Positions 34,678 through 42,982 of a stretch of DNA of 64,000 nucleotides are shown here, one piece after another. How positions within the stretch are numbered: position 1 is the first letter of the stretch; the number at the start of each line of letters is the position of its first letter. Position numbers and translations under genes: made by a program. The notes beneath the pieces are model-generated. The model ran no database searches. It was not told the DNA's origin and was given only the letters and a program-made list of their open reading frames with translations. The stretch spans positions 9,920,001-9,984,000 of the forward strand of contig NZ_CP108081.1 in the NCBI RefSeq assembly GCF_036182465.1, read 5' to 3'. This DNA is from Streptomyces sp. NBC_00258 (GTDB lineage: Bacteria > Actinomycetota > Actinomycetes > Streptomycetales > Streptomycetaceae).

Positions 34678-35163
34678 CTAGTCCTCGCCGGCGGAGCTCT
34701 GCATCAGGTGGGGGAGGAGCGCCCACAGCCCCGCGCAGACGACCAGCGTGGTCGCACCGGCCGCGATACCGCCCGCCCGGTTCGTCGCCACGTCCACGAC
34801 GAGCAGGACCGAACCGGAGAGGGCGAACGCGAGCACGCCGAGTCCGATCTGGGCCAGGTGCGAGGAGGCGTTCACGACCTGCGGCTTGGCGCCCTGCTGG
34901 AAGAGCCGGCGATGGAGCGCGGCCGGGGCCGTGAAGAGCGCGGCGGCCAGCACCGAGAGCAGCAGCGTGACGACGTACGTGGCGCGCTGGAACGAGTCCA
35001 GGGAGGGGAAGCGCGGGGTGAACGCGAGGGTGAGCAGGAATGCGAAGAGGATCTGCACCCCGGTCTGCGTGACCCGCAGTTCCTGGAGCAGTTCGTTGAA
35101 GTTGCGGTCGGCGCGCTCGAGCCGGGTCTCGTTGCGCTCCTCGTGGTGATGAAGGTCGCCCAT
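34678..35163 (-). CDS. DUF6328-type four-helix membrane protein
   Basis: 161 residues from ATG 35163 (ATG 35181 is possible). The start HHHEERNETRLERADRNFNELLQELRVTQTGVQILFAFLLTLAF is the conserved signature of this family. Four transmembrane segments are visible (near 38-55, 65-85, 105-125, 130-150). Function unknown. It converges on the ATPase gene with only 34 bp between. Confidence 0.82.
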   Translation of the reverse strand: MGDLHHHEERNETRLERADRNFNELLQELRVTQTGVQILFAFLLTLAFTPRFPSLDSFQRATYVVTLLLSVLAAALFTAPAALHRRLFQQGAKPQVVNASSHLAQIGLGVLAFALSGSVLLVVDVATNRAGGIAAGATTLVVCAGLWALLPHLMQSSAGED

Positions 35164-35253
35164 AGGTGAAGGAGTAACCACTCAGCCGCGAATATCACGC
35201 TCCGGGCCCCGGGAGGGGGCCGCGGCGATCACCGCGGCCACCTCCCGGGCGGG

Positions 35254-35727
35254 TCACCTGACCCGGCCGTACCAGACGCTCTTCGTCCAGATCTTCTGGA
35301 GCTTCACCACTTCCCCGGTCTTCGGGGAGTGCCAGATCCGTCCCTTCCCGGCGTAGATGCCGACGTGGTAGACGTTCCGGCCCGAGTGGAAGAAGACCAG
35401 GTCTCCCTGCTTGCGGTTCGAAGCGGAGACATGGTTCGTCTTGTTGTACTGCGCGGCGGCCGTACGCGGCAGGGACTTGCCCGCCTTCTTGAACGAGTAG
35501 AGCGTGAGGCCGGAGCAGTCGAAGCGCTTGGGCCCCACGGCTCCGTACTTGTACGGGGAGCCCTTCTTGGAGGCCGCCACCTGGAGTGCCTTCGTCGCGG
35601 GTGTGGCCGCTTCAGCGCCGGACGTGAATCCGGGGGCCACGATGCCGCCGCCGACAGCGGCGATGGTGAGAGCCGATGCGGTACCGGCCCTGCTGAACAG
35701 CGACGGGACACGATTGAGCGCAGTCAT
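35254..35727 (-). CDS. Secreted NlpC/P60 peptidoglycan hydrolase
   Basis: 157 residues from ATG 35727 (GAAGGG upstream). A signal peptide ends near SGAEA/ATPA. The catalytic Cys is in RFDCSGLTLYSF, the His in VYHVGIYAG, and a third polar residue in IWHSPKTG. It cuts peptide stems of the cell wall. The 5' leader carries a c-di-AMP riboswitch, so synthesis should fall when c-di-AMP is high, linking cell-wall remodelling to osmotic state, as for other Streptomyces wall hydrolases. Confidence 0.93.
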   Translation of the reverse strand: MTALNRVPSLFSRAGTASALTIAAVGGGIVAPGFTSGAEAATPATKALQVAASKKGSPYKYGAVGPKRFDCSGLTLYSFKKAGKSLPRTAAAQYNKTNHVSASNRKQGDLVFFHSGRNVYHVGIYAGKGRIWHSPKTGEVVKLQKIWTKSVWYGRVR

Positions 35728-35737
35728 GCGCAACCCT

Positions 35738-35905
35738 TCGTCAGCCGCCTGTGAAGGATGACCTGTCGGATTCGGGCTGGCGAAGTTGCCCGGCCGCTGA
35801 CGCGGCTTCACCCCAAGGGCTGCTCGGCCCGGTCATGGCGTGACCGTTCCGGCGACCCGTCGTGCCTGGGTCCTCCACTCCTGCCGATCCACTTCTGTCG
35901 ACCGG
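35738..35905 (-). promoter_or_regulatory. c-di-AMP (ydaO-yuaA) riboswitch
   Basis: On the minus strand the conserved blocks appear in order: GAGGACCCAGGCAC (about 35863-35876), CTTGGGGTGAAGCC (about 35804-35817), then GCCCGAATCCGACAGGTCA (about 35759-35777), ending in the GGCGGCTGACGAAGG closing strand. These match the ydaO consensus (GGACCCAA, TTGGGGTGAA, GCCCGAATCCGTCAGC). It ends about 10 bases before the NlpC/P60 start, where it overlaps the ribosome site. The exact 5' end is uncertain by 20-30 bases. Confidence 0.92.
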
Positions 35906-36279
35906 TCATCCGGGCGGCGGCAGGACTCGGCGTCCGCCCGGATCGCCCCGCCGCTTGTGGCGGGGGCTTGTCGTCGGAAGGGATCTTGACGCACGGATGT
36001 CCCAAAAGCCGAGCGGAATCGGCGATTTGTGGGCTTACTCACCACTCACCCGTTCGGGTGGACAGCCTTTCCCACGGGAGGGCTCGAGGGGGTCGACGAC
36101 CCTCGTACCAGCACCGGAACGTCTGATTCCGTACGGAGGCTACGCGGGTTGCGCAACTCCCACGGGCCTGTAAAAGCAGCTCTGACTACGCTGTTCGGTG
36201 GTACGCCTTTCGGTCCGTTTGAACCCTGACCCGGACGTCTCGTCAGATGCCTGCGTGACGCCGGGTCCGTGGCGGTACG
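35906..36279. other. Gene-free stretch upstream of the riboswitch
   Basis: This 374-bp stretch has no convincing gene. It should hold the promoter of the NlpC/P60 transcript and, on the other side, the 3' end of the clpP operon. Visible items are a CACCCG-TT-CGGGTG hairpin near 36046-36059 and a GC-rich inverted repeat near 35945-35965. Confidence 0.5.
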
Positions 36280-36588
36280 TCAGCTGTCGGAGCGCGGCGG
36301 TAGCGCGATCCGGCCCGCTCGGCGCTCACCGTCGAGTACGCGCAGCGCCCGCGCCAGGGTCGGCGCGTGCACCTCGTGCTCGCCGCGCTGGTGCATCAGG
36401 GCCAGCGCGTCACGCAGCGCGGTGGCCCTGCCCACCAGGGCCTGGGCCGCGCGCAGCCCCCGGTAAGTGTCCCCGGAATGGGCCGGGTTGATCCGGCCGA
36501 GCAGGTCGACCACTTCGAGGTAACGGTCGATCAGCTCGGCCTCCGCGCGGGTCAGGGCCGGCAGCGGCGGCAACTCGGGTGGGAGCAT
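36280..36588 (-). CDS. Small helical protein downstream of clpP
   Basis: 102 residues, not recognised. It is Ala/Arg/Leu rich and predicted mostly helical, with ALTRAEAELIDRYLEVVDLLGRINPAHSGDTYRGLRAAQALVGRATALRDALALM. It starts 7 bp after the clpP stop with GAGGTGAG as ribosome site, so it is coupled to clpP. It might be an adaptor or regulator of that protease, by position only. Confidence 0.7.
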   Translation of the reverse strand: MLPPELPPLPALTRAEAELIDRYLEVVDLLGRINPAHSGDTYRGLRAAQALVGRATALRDALALMHQRGEHEVHAPTLARALRVLDGERRAGRIALPPRSDS

Positions 36589-36595
36589 CGGCCGC

Positions 36596-37231
36596 TCACC
36601 TCGCGCCGCGTGCGCTCTGGGTGGACTTCCGGCTCGAGACGATCCGGTCGATCAGTCCGTACTCCAGCGCCGCCTGCGCGTCCAGGATCTTGTCCCGCTC
36701 GATGTCCGCGCCGATCCGCTCCCGGCTCTGACCCGTGTGCCGGGCGAGCATCTCCTCCAGCTGCCCACGGGTACGCATCAACTCGTCGGCCTGAATGGCC
36801 AGGTCGGACGCCTGTCCCTGGACGGGCTCGGAGAACGACGGCTGGTGGATCAGCACGCGGGCGCCCGGCAGCGCGTGCCGCTTGCCCGGTGTGCCGGCCG
36901 CCAGCAGCACCGCCGCGGCCGACGCCGCCTGCCCCAGGCAGATGGTCTCCACCTCGCAGCTGACGAACTGCATCGTGTCGTAGACGGCCGTCATCGCACT
37001 GAACGAGCCGCCGGGGGAGTTGATGTAGAGCGAGATGTCCCTGTCGGGTGCCTGGTACTCGAGGTGCATGAACTGCGCCATCACGTCGTTCGCCGAGACG
37101 TCGTCGATCGGCGTCCCGAGGAACACGATCCGCTCTTCCAGCAGCTTCGAGTACGGGTCCATGGTCCGGCTCCCCGAGCTGGTGCGCTCGGTGAACTCGG
37201 GCAGGACATAGCGGGCGGACGGTCGGGTCAT
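36596..37231 (-). CDS. clpP: ATP-dependent Clp protease proteolytic subunit, paralogue
   Basis: 211 residues from ATG 37231 (CGGAGGAG upstream). Catalytic Ser104 in GQAASAAAVLLAAG, His129 in RVLIHQPSF and an Asp in the IERDKILDAQAALEYGLID segment are all present. The Gly-rich loop LYINSPGGSFSAMTAVYD is intact. Streptomyces has several clpP genes. This one stands alone, not paired with clpX or a second clpP, so it is a peripheral paralogue (clpP3/5-type, not resolved). Divergent from yefM across an operator-bearing 69-bp spacer. Confidence 0.93.
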   Translation of the reverse strand: MTRPSARYVLPEFTERTSSGSRTMDPYSKLLEERIVFLGTPIDDVSANDVMAQFMHLEYQAPDRDISLYINSPGGSFSAMTAVYDTMQFVSCEVETICLGQAASAAAVLLAAGTPGKRHALPGARVLIHQPSFSEPVQGQASDLAIQADELMRTRGQLEEMLARHTGQSRERIGADIERDKILDAQAALEYGLIDRIVSSRKSTQSARGAR

Positions 37232-37255
37232 GACACACGCTCCTCCGGGAGAGGT

Positions 37256-37282
37256 CCTGTAAAAAATGTACAGGACGTACAT
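37256..37282. promoter_or_regulatory. YefM-type operator shared by clpP and yefM
   Basis: Two overlapping palindromes: CCTGTA-N7-TACAGG (37256-37274) and ATGTAC-N5-GTACAT (37266-37282), the shared part containing TGTACA (37267-37272), the known core of YefM-YoeB operators. A TATGAT at 37288-37293 may be the yefM -10 element; GGGGAG precedes the ATG. Confidence 0.72.
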
Positions 37283-37300
37283 GACGTTATGATGGGGAGC

Positions 37301-37591
37301 ATGGCCTACGAGATTCCGGTGACGCAAGCCAGGGCTGAGCTCGCCGACCTGATCAACCGGGTGGTGTACGGCGGTGAGCGCGTCGTCGTGACGCGGCACG
37401 GGAAGCCGCTTGTCGCTCTCGTGTCCGCGGCTGACCTGGAGCGACTCGAGAAACTCGACGCGGCGATCGAGGCGGGGGTGGAGGAGCCGGTGATCAGTGC
37501 GGTGTCGAGTGTTCGTGAGGTGGGTTCCGCTCCTCGCGAACGCCAGCGGTTCGGGATTGCCGCGGAGCATCGGGGGCCGGGGGCGTCTTAG
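37301..37591 (+). CDS. Orphan YefM/Phd-family antitoxin
   Basis: 96 residues. YEIPVTQARAELADLINRVVYGGERVVVTRHGKPLVALVSAADLERLEKLD is the complete Phd/YefM fold (strand, two helices, hairpin). A YoeB or RelE-type toxin gene would be expected right after; none is present before the terminator at 37726. The C-terminal 35 residues, the part that neutralises the toxin, are unlike YefM. It probably acts as an autoregulator, and perhaps regulator of the divergent clpP. Confidence 0.88.
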   Translation: MAYEIPVTQARAELADLINRVVYGGERVVVTRHGKPLVALVSAADLERLEKLDAAIEAGVEEPVISAVSSVREVGSAPRERQRFGIAAEHRGPGAS

Positions 37592-37643
37592 GCGGCTTGT
37601 GGGGTGGGTGGTTGCCCTTGTGTGCCGGGTGCGGGCGGGGTGG

Positions 37644-37672
37644 GGGCTTGTCGCGCAGTTCCCCGCGCCCCT
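37644..37672 (+). repeat. Dispersed repeat, copy 2
   Basis: The 19-mer TCGCGCAGTTCCCCGCGCC is at 37651-37669, preceded by a G-rich tract, after the yefM gene. Confidence 0.85.
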
Positions 37673-37725
37673 GGGTGGGTGAGGGTCGGGCGGTACATAG
37701 GCATGTGAGCTCCTGAAACGCGTAT

Positions 37726-37765
37726 GACCGTGCACCCCTGTCCGCTACTTCAGGGGTGCACGGTC
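37726..37765. terminator. Strong bidirectional terminator
   Basis: A perfect 15-bp stem, GACCGTGCACCCCTG (37726-37740) and CAGGGGTGCACGGTC (37751-37765), with a 10-nt loop, between yefM and the convergent membrane-protein gene. Confidence 0.88.
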
Positions 37766-37778
37766 GGTTCTGTGGGGG

Positions 37779-38846
37779 TCAGTTCGTCGGTGCGGGCTCG
37801 CGTTCTGCGGCTGCCGACCCGGTGTTCTCCTTGCGGCGCTTGAGCGCGCTGCCGAGGAGGACTGCGCCGAGTCCCAGTGCGGCCCACCAGGTCAGGGTGA
37901 GGGCCGGGCCGGATGCGGCGGCTCCGTCGAAGAACGAGATCGAGCGGAGCAGGGAGGCGCCGGCGCCAGGTGGGAGCCACTGGCCGATCGTCCCGACCGG
38001 GTCGGGCAGCATCTCGGGTGCCGTGGCGGCGCCCGAGAACGGGTTGCCGAGCATCATCACGACGAACGCGCCCAGGCCGATGCCGGGCGTGCCCAGCAGG
38101 GCCGCAAGGCCCGCGACCGCTGCGCCGACCGCCAGCGTGGCCAGGCCCAGAGCGCCCGCCTGGGCCCACCAGTTCCCGGTGAGCGCGCCGAGCCAGCTGC
38201 CGGCGAGCGCGGCCGCCACCAGGCCGACGAGCGCGGACGCACCGACCAGAGCGGCGATCGCGCGCCGCCCGCGCAGCCCGAGCAGGGTCACGACGGCTCC
38301 CGCGGCGATGCCCGCCAGCGTCAGCGGCAGCACGCTCGACGTCAGGGCCGAGCCGCGCGGGTCGTTCTCGGCGGCCGGTACGACGTCGACGGTACGCACC
38401 TGGGCGCCGCCCGCCTGCTGGGTCACCGACTGCTGGAGCAACTGGGCCACCAGCGGGCTCGCGGCCGAGGCGGTCAGCAGCTTCGGCCCCTGCGCGGTGA
38501 CGACGACCGCGCCGTATACGGTCCGGTCCTCGATGGCGTCCCGGGCGGCGGCCTCGTCGGCGTAGTGGTGGATCTCGAAGGCGCCCTCGTGTTCTCCGAG
38601 CTGCTTCTCGACCTGGGCGACCGCAGTCGCGGGGCCCGCCACGCCGAGTGGCAGATCGCGCGGCGCGGTGCGGGCCGCGGGCCAGGCGAAGGCCCACAGG
38701 GCGAGGGCCACCAGCACGGGCACCAGTACGACGACGGCGACGACATGGCGCCCGTGCGACGACGTGACCGGCTGCTGCGGCGCCTGTGACGACTGGGGCG
38801 AGTGTGGTGACGCGGTCCCGGTGTGCGTAGCGGATGTCGCGGACAT
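37779..38846 (-). CDS. Multi-pass membrane protein, YhgE/ABC-2 permease-like
   Basis: 355 residues. A Gln/Ser-rich head is followed by one hydrophobic segment (VVAVVVLVPVLVALALWAFAWP), an extracytoplasmic domain to about 160, then five or six helices and a basic tail (LKRRKE). This is the ABC-2 or YhgE/Pip-like layout, one membrane segment plus a large outside loop plus a C-terminal bundle. No ATPase is encoded nearby. Substrate unknown. Divergent from a TetR regulator with repeated sites between, a typical repressor-controlled drug or lipid export pair. Confidence 0.82.
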   Translation of the reverse strand: MSATSATHTGTASPHSPQSSQAPQQPVTSSHGRHVVAVVVLVPVLVALALWAFAWPAARTAPRDLPLGVAGPATAVAQVEKQLGEHEGAFEIHHYADEAAARDAIEDRTVYGAVVVTAQGPKLLTASAASPLVAQLLQQSVTQQAGGAQVRTVDVVPAAENDPRGSALTSSVLPLTLAGIAAGAVVTLLGLRGRRAIAALVGASALVGLVAAALAGSWLGALTGNWWAQAGALGLATLAVGAAVAGLAALLGTPGIGLGAFVVMMLGNPFSGAATAPEMLPDPVGTIGQWLPPGAGASLLRSISFFDGAAASGPALTLTWWAALGLGAVLLGSALKRRKENTGSAAAEREPAPTN

Positions 38847-38887
38847 GGTCTCTTCCCTTGATTCGGATCGGAGGCGGCACGCTAAAA

Positions 38888-38964
38888 AGAAGGATCGTTC
38901 GTTTTACTTGTTCCGTCACTGTCCTGCGAGGGCCCGCACTTGTCAAGAAGGAATGTTCGTTTTA
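38888..38964. promoter_or_regulatory. Two repeated TetR-type sites in divergent promoter
   Basis: A 19-bp element (AGAAGGATCGTTCGTTTTA at 38888-38906; AGAAGGAATGTTCGTTTTA at 38946-38964) occurs twice, 58 bp apart, in the 128-bp spacer. The two copies differ at two adjacent positions. One copy is near each start. Confidence 0.75.
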
Positions 38965-38974
38965 GTTTTCGGTC

Positions 38975-39610
38975 ATGGCCCGCGTATCCCAGGAACACCT
39001 CGACGCCCGTCGCCGCCAGATCCTCGACGGCGCGGCCCGCAGCTTCGCCCGCAACGGGTTCCATGCCACGTCGATGCAGGACGTGCTGAAGGAGGTGGAC
39101 CTCTCGGCGGGCGCGGTCTACCGCTACTTCAGCGGCAAGGACGAGCTGATCGCGGCCATCGTCACCGAGGTCCTCGGAGGTATTCGCGAGGCCTTCGAAG
39201 AGGCCGCCCGGCAGACTCCGCCCCCGCCGCCCGACGTACTCGTGGGCCAGGTCATGACCCAGGTGCTCGGCCTCGGGGGCGGCGAGGCGAAGCACGGGCT
39301 GGCGTGGGACGGGGATGCCTCCTTCCCCCGGCTGATGATCCAGGTCTGGACGGAGACACTCCGTGACGGCGAGCTGTCGCGGGTGCTGCGCGAGGGCTTC
39401 GGCACCGTGCGCGAGGCCTGGGTGAAGGTAGTCGAGGGCTACCAGGAGGCCGGGGTGATGCGGGCGGACATTCCCGCCGACCACGTCGCCAGGACCATGA
39501 TCGCCACCGCGCAGGGGTTCGCCGCCCAGCAGGCGCTCTTCGGCTCGGCGCCCGTAGAGGTGATCCAGGACGGTCTGCGGGCGCTGATGAGCATGGAGCA
39601 GCCACGCTGA
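38975..39610 (+). CDS. TetR-family transcriptional repressor
   Basis: 211 residues. The N-terminal HTH is RRQILDGAARSFARNGFHATSMQDVLKEVDLSAGAVYRYFSGKDELIAAI, textbook TetR; residues 60-205 form the ligand-binding helical domain. It is divergent from the membrane protein and very likely represses it and itself through the twin sites. Ligand unknown. Confidence 0.95.
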   Translation: MARVSQEHLDARRRQILDGAARSFARNGFHATSMQDVLKEVDLSAGAVYRYFSGKDELIAAIVTEVLGGIREAFEEAARQTPPPPPDVLVGQVMTQVLGLGGGEAKHGLAWDGDASFPRLMIQVWTETLRDGELSRVLREGFGTVREAWVKVVEGYQEAGVMRADIPADHVARTMIATAQGFAAQQALFGSAPVEVIQDGLRALMSMEQPR

Positions 39611-39903
39611 CGTGGCTCTCGGTCGGGGTGCGGAGCGCAGGCCGACGATCAGGTCGGCCGGTCGGCTCGTCCTTCGTGATCCTCGTGAATCCTCGTGCGA
39701 ACTCCCGCGCGGCGGTTAACGTCCCTGAAATGCCGCGCAACTAGCCTGCACCACCACGTCACCAGGGGTTTTCGCAGCCCGGGACGCGCAGAGTCGCGCA
39801 TTCCGGCCGCGTACCGCAGTCGCGTACTGCATCCGAATCCTTCGTGGTGGCTGCGGCAACCGGACCCCGCACGGTCCGGAGCGAGGACTGTGAGGTGGAC
39901 GCC

Positions 39904-40206
39904 GTGCAACTGACGCCGCACGAGCAGGAGAGGCTGCTCATTCATGTGGCCGCCGATGTGGCCGAGAAGCGCCGTGCCCGGGGGCTGAAGCTGAACCACC
40001 CCGAGGCCGTCGCCCTGATCACCTCGCACATCCTCGAAGGGGCCCGGGACGGCCGTACCGTTGCCGAGCTGATGGCCTCCGGGCGCAAGATCCTCACCCG
40101 CGAGGACGTCATGGAGGGCATCCCCGAGATGATCCACGACGTCCAGGTGGAGGCCACCTTCCCGGACGGCACCAAGCTCGTCACCGTCCACGACCCGATC
40201 GTCTGA
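39904..40206 (+). CDS. ureA: Urease subunit gamma
   Basis: 100 residues from GTG 39904 with GAGGTGG ahead, the exact usual length. LTPHEQERLLIHVAADVAEKRRARGLKLNHPEA and the late MIHDVQVEATFPDGTKLVTVHDPI are canonical. First gene of ureABCFGD. The 293 bp upstream (39611-39903) hold no gene and should contain the promoter. Confidence 0.96.
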   Translation: MQLTPHEQERLLIHVAADVAEKRRARGLKLNHPEAVALITSHILEGARDGRTVAELMASGRKILTREDVMEGIPEMIHDVQVEATFPDGTKLVTVHDPIV

Positions 40207-40222
40207 CGGGGGAGCGGCCGCC

Positions 40223-40534
40223 ATGATTCCCGGAGAGATCCTGTTCGCCGACGGACCCGTCGCCTTCAACGAAGGCCTTGAGGTCACCCGGCTCACCGTC
40301 CTCAACGCCGCCGACCGGCCCGTGCAGGTCGGCTCCCACTACCACTTCGCCGAGGCCAACCCCGGACTGGACTTCGACCGCGCCGCCGCGCGCGGCAAGC
40401 GGCTCAACGTCGCCGCCGGCACCGCCGTGCGCTTCGAGCCCGGGATCCCCGTCGACGTCGAACTCGTTCCGCTCACCGGCGCCCGTGTCGTGCCCGGCCT
40501 GCGCGGCGAGACCGGAGGTGCCCTCGATGCCTGA
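40223..40534 (+). CDS. ureB: Urease subunit beta
   Basis: 103 residues. PGEILFADGPVAFNEGLEVTRLTVLNAADRPVQVGSHYHFAEANPGLDFDRAAARGKRL is the canonical beta fold. Forms (UreABC)3 with the gamma and alpha subunits. It overlaps the ureC start by 8 bp. Confidence 0.96.
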   Translation: MIPGEILFADGPVAFNEGLEVTRLTVLNAADRPVQVGSHYHFAEANPGLDFDRAAARGKRLNVAAGTAVRFEPGIPVDVELVPLTGARVVPGLRGETGGALDA

Positions 40535-42248
40535 GATCTCGCGTGCCGCGTACGCCGACCTGTTCGGCCCCACCACCGGCGACCGCATCCGGCTCGCCGA
40601 CACCGATCTGCTGATCGAGATCGAGGAGGATCGTTCCGGCGGCCCCGGACGTGCCGGTGACGAGGCCGTGTTCGGCGGTGGCAAGGTCATCCGCGAGTCG
40701 ATGGGCCAGTCGCGTGCTACGCGCGCAGACGGCACCCCGGACACCGTCATCACGGGTGCGGTGATCATCGACCACTGGGGGATCATCAAGGCCGACGTGG
40801 GCATCCGCGACGGCCGGATCACCGGCATCGGCAAGGCGGGCAACCCGGACACCATGGACGGGGTGCACCCGGACCTGGTGATCGGCCCGGAGACCGAGAT
40901 CATCGCGGGGAACGGGCGGATCCTGACCGCGGGGGCCATCGACGCCCATGTGCATCTGATCTGTCCGCAGATCGCCGACGAGGCGCTCGCCTCCGGGATC
41001 ACGACTCTCATCGGCGGCGGCACCGGTCCGGCCGAGGGCTCCAAGGCGACCACCGTCACGCCCGGTCCCTGGCACCTGGCCCGGATGCTGGAGGCGATGG
41101 AGGAGTACCCGCTCAACTTCGGGCTCCTCGGCAAGGGCAACACCGTCTCCCAGGAGGCGATGCTCTCCCAGCTGCGCGGCGGGGCGCTCGGACTCAAGCT
41201 GCACGAGGACTGGGGCTCCACGCCCGCCGTCATCGACGCGGCGCTCACGGTGGCGGACCGGACCGGCGCGCAGATCGCCATCCACACGGACACCCTCAAC
41301 GAGGCCGGGTTCGTGGCCGACACGCTCGCCGCGATCGCGGGGCGCACCATCCACGCGTACCACACGGAGGGCGCCGGCGGCGGGCACGCGCCGGACATCA
41401 TGAGCGTGGTCTCCGAGGCGCACGTGCTGCCCAGCTCGACCAACCCGACCCGGCCCTACACCGTCAACACCGCCGAGGAACACCTCGACATGCTGATGGT
41501 CTGCCACCACCTCAACGCGGCCGTGCCCGAGGACCTCGCCTTCGCCGAGTCCCGGATCCGGCCCACCACCATCGGGGCCGAGGACATCCTGCACGACCTC
41601 GGCGCGATCTCGATCATCTCCTCCGACGCGCAGGCCATGGGACGCGTGGGGGAGGTCATCATGCGGACCTGGCAGACGGCCCACGTCATGAAGCGGCGGC
41701 GCGGCGCGCTGCCCGGGGACGGGCGCGCGGACAACCGTCGTGTACGTCGCTATGTCGCCAAGTACACGATCAACCCGGCCCTCGCCCAGGGGCTCGCCCG
41801 CGAGGTCGGCTCCGTCGAGACCGGGAAGCTCGCCGACCTCGTGCTGTGGGAGCCCGCGTTCTTCGGCGTCAAGCCGCATCTCGTCGTCAAGGGCGGGCAG
41901 ATCGCGTACGCGCAGATGGGCGACGCCAACGCGTCCATTCCCACACCGCAGCCGATTCTTCCCCGGCCGATGTTCGGGGCGATCGGGCGGGCGCCCGCCT
42001 CCAACTCCTTCAACTTCGTTGCGCCGATCGCGATCGAGGACGGGCTGCCGGAGCGGCTGGGGCTCGGCAAGCGGTTCGTGTCGATCGAGTCGACCCGTGG
42101 GGTGACCAAGGCGGACATGCGGGAGAACGACGCGCGGCCGCGGGTGCAGGTCGATCCCGACAGCTTCGCCGTCACGATCGACGGGGAGCTGGTGGAGGCC
42201 ACACCGGCTGCCGAACTGCCCATGGCTCAGAGGTACTTCCTGTTCTGA
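40527..42248 (+). CDS. ureC: Urease subunit alpha
   Basis: 573 residues from ATG 40527. Nickel ligands in AIDAHVHLICPQ, the carbamylated Lys in GGALGLKLHEDWGSTP, the flap His in MVCHHLNAAVPED and the third His/Asp region around IISSDAQAMGRVGE are all present. It hydrolyses urea to ammonia and carbamate. It overlaps ureB; ureF follows after 53 bp. Confidence 0.97.
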   Translation: MPEISRAAYADLFGPTTGDRIRLADTDLLIEIEEDRSGGPGRAGDEAVFGGGKVIRESMGQSRATRADGTPDTVITGAVIIDHWGIIKADVGIRDGRITGIGKAGNPDTMDGVHPDLVIGPETEIIAGNGRILTAGAIDAHVHLICPQIADEALASGITTLIGGGTGPAEGSKATTVTPGPWHLARMLEAMEEYPLNFGLLGKGNTVSQEAMLSQLRGGALGLKLHEDWGSTPAVIDAALTVADRTGAQIAIHTDTLNEAGFVADTLAAIAGRTIHAYHTEGAGGGHAPDIMSVVSEAHVLPSSTNPTRPYTVNTAEEHLDMLMVCHHLNAAVPEDLAFAESRIRPTTIGAEDILHDLGAISIISSDAQAMGRVGEVIMRTWQTAHVMKRRRGALPGDGRADNRRVRRYVAKYTINPALAQGLAREVGSVETGKLADLVLWEPAFFGVKPHLVVKGGQIAYAQMGDANASIPTPQPILPRPMFGAIGRAPASNSFNFVAPIAIEDGLPERLGLGKRFVSIESTRGVTKADMRENDARPRVQVDPDSFAVTIDGELVEATPAAELPMAQRYFLF

Positions 42249-42301
42249 CCGGTGCTTCCTGTGCTGACTTCTGACTCCGATTCTGTGTTCTGAGGCTCGT
42301 C

Positions 42302-42976
42302 ATGTCGCGTGCTGCGTTGCTTGTACTGGCCGACGGTCGGTTTCCCGCCGGAGGGCATGCCCACTCCGGTGGCGCCGAGGCGGCGGTCAAGGCCGGGCGG
42401 ATCACCGGGGCGGGGAGTCTGGAGGAGTTCTGCCGAGGGCGGCTGCACACGGCGGGGCTGGTGTCGGCCTCGCTCGCCGCGGCCGCCGCCCTCGGGCTCG
42501 ATCCGGTGGAACTGGACAGTGCCGCGGACGCACGTACGCCGTCCCTCGCCCTGCGGGTCGCCGCCCGGAAGCTCGGGCGGCAGTTGATGCGGGCCGCTCG
42601 GGCGACGTGGCCCTCCGCCGAACTCGACGCGCTGGCACGGGAGTTCCCCAAGGGGGCCCATCAGCCGGTCGTTCTCGGGCTGGCTGCCCGGGCCGCGGGG
42701 CTCGGCGCGGAGGATGCCGCGTACTGCGCTGTGTACGAGAGTGTCAGTGGGCCGGCGAGTGCGACGGTGCGGTTGCTGAGTCTTGATCCGTTCGATGCGA
42801 CCGGGGTGTTGGCTCGGTTGGCTCCTGAACTCGATGTGGTTGCGCGGGAGGCGGGTTTGGCGGCGCGGAGTGCGTTGGAGAGTGGGGTCGGGGTGTTGCC
42901 TGCGGCTTCCGCGCCAGTGTTGGAGATCAGTGCGGAGGTGCATGCTGCTTGGGCTGTGCGGCTGTTTGCCTCGTAG
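42302..42976 (+). CDS. ureF: Urease accessory protein UreF
   Basis: 224 residues. ALLVLADGRFPAGGHAHSGGAEAAVKAG is the typical UreF start; the rest is helical and ends in LEISAEVHAAWAVRLFAS. It joins UreD and UreG for nickel insertion. Codons in its 3' third are less GC-biased at third positions than the neighbours. Confidence 0.93.
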   Translation: MSRAALLVLADGRFPAGGHAHSGGAEAAVKAGRITGAGSLEEFCRGRLHTAGLVSASLAAAAALGLDPVELDSAADARTPSLALRVAARKLGRQLMRAARATWPSAELDALAREFPKGAHQPVVLGLAARAAGLGAEDAAYCAVYESVSGPASATVRLLSLDPFDATGVLARLAPELDVVAREAGLAARSALESGVGVLPAASAPVLEISAEVHAAWAVRLFAS

Positions 42977-42982
42977 GGGGTT

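Noticed and set aside
36029..36229. 66-codon plus-strand frame upstream of the NlpC/P60 leader, with a TTA codon as third codon
   Set aside because: No ribosome site, no recognisable fold, and it lies across a hairpin and promoter region.
37592..37725. A YoeB/RelE toxin gene expected after yefM
   Set aside because: No frame of adequate length or motif exists before the terminator; the antitoxin is an orphan.
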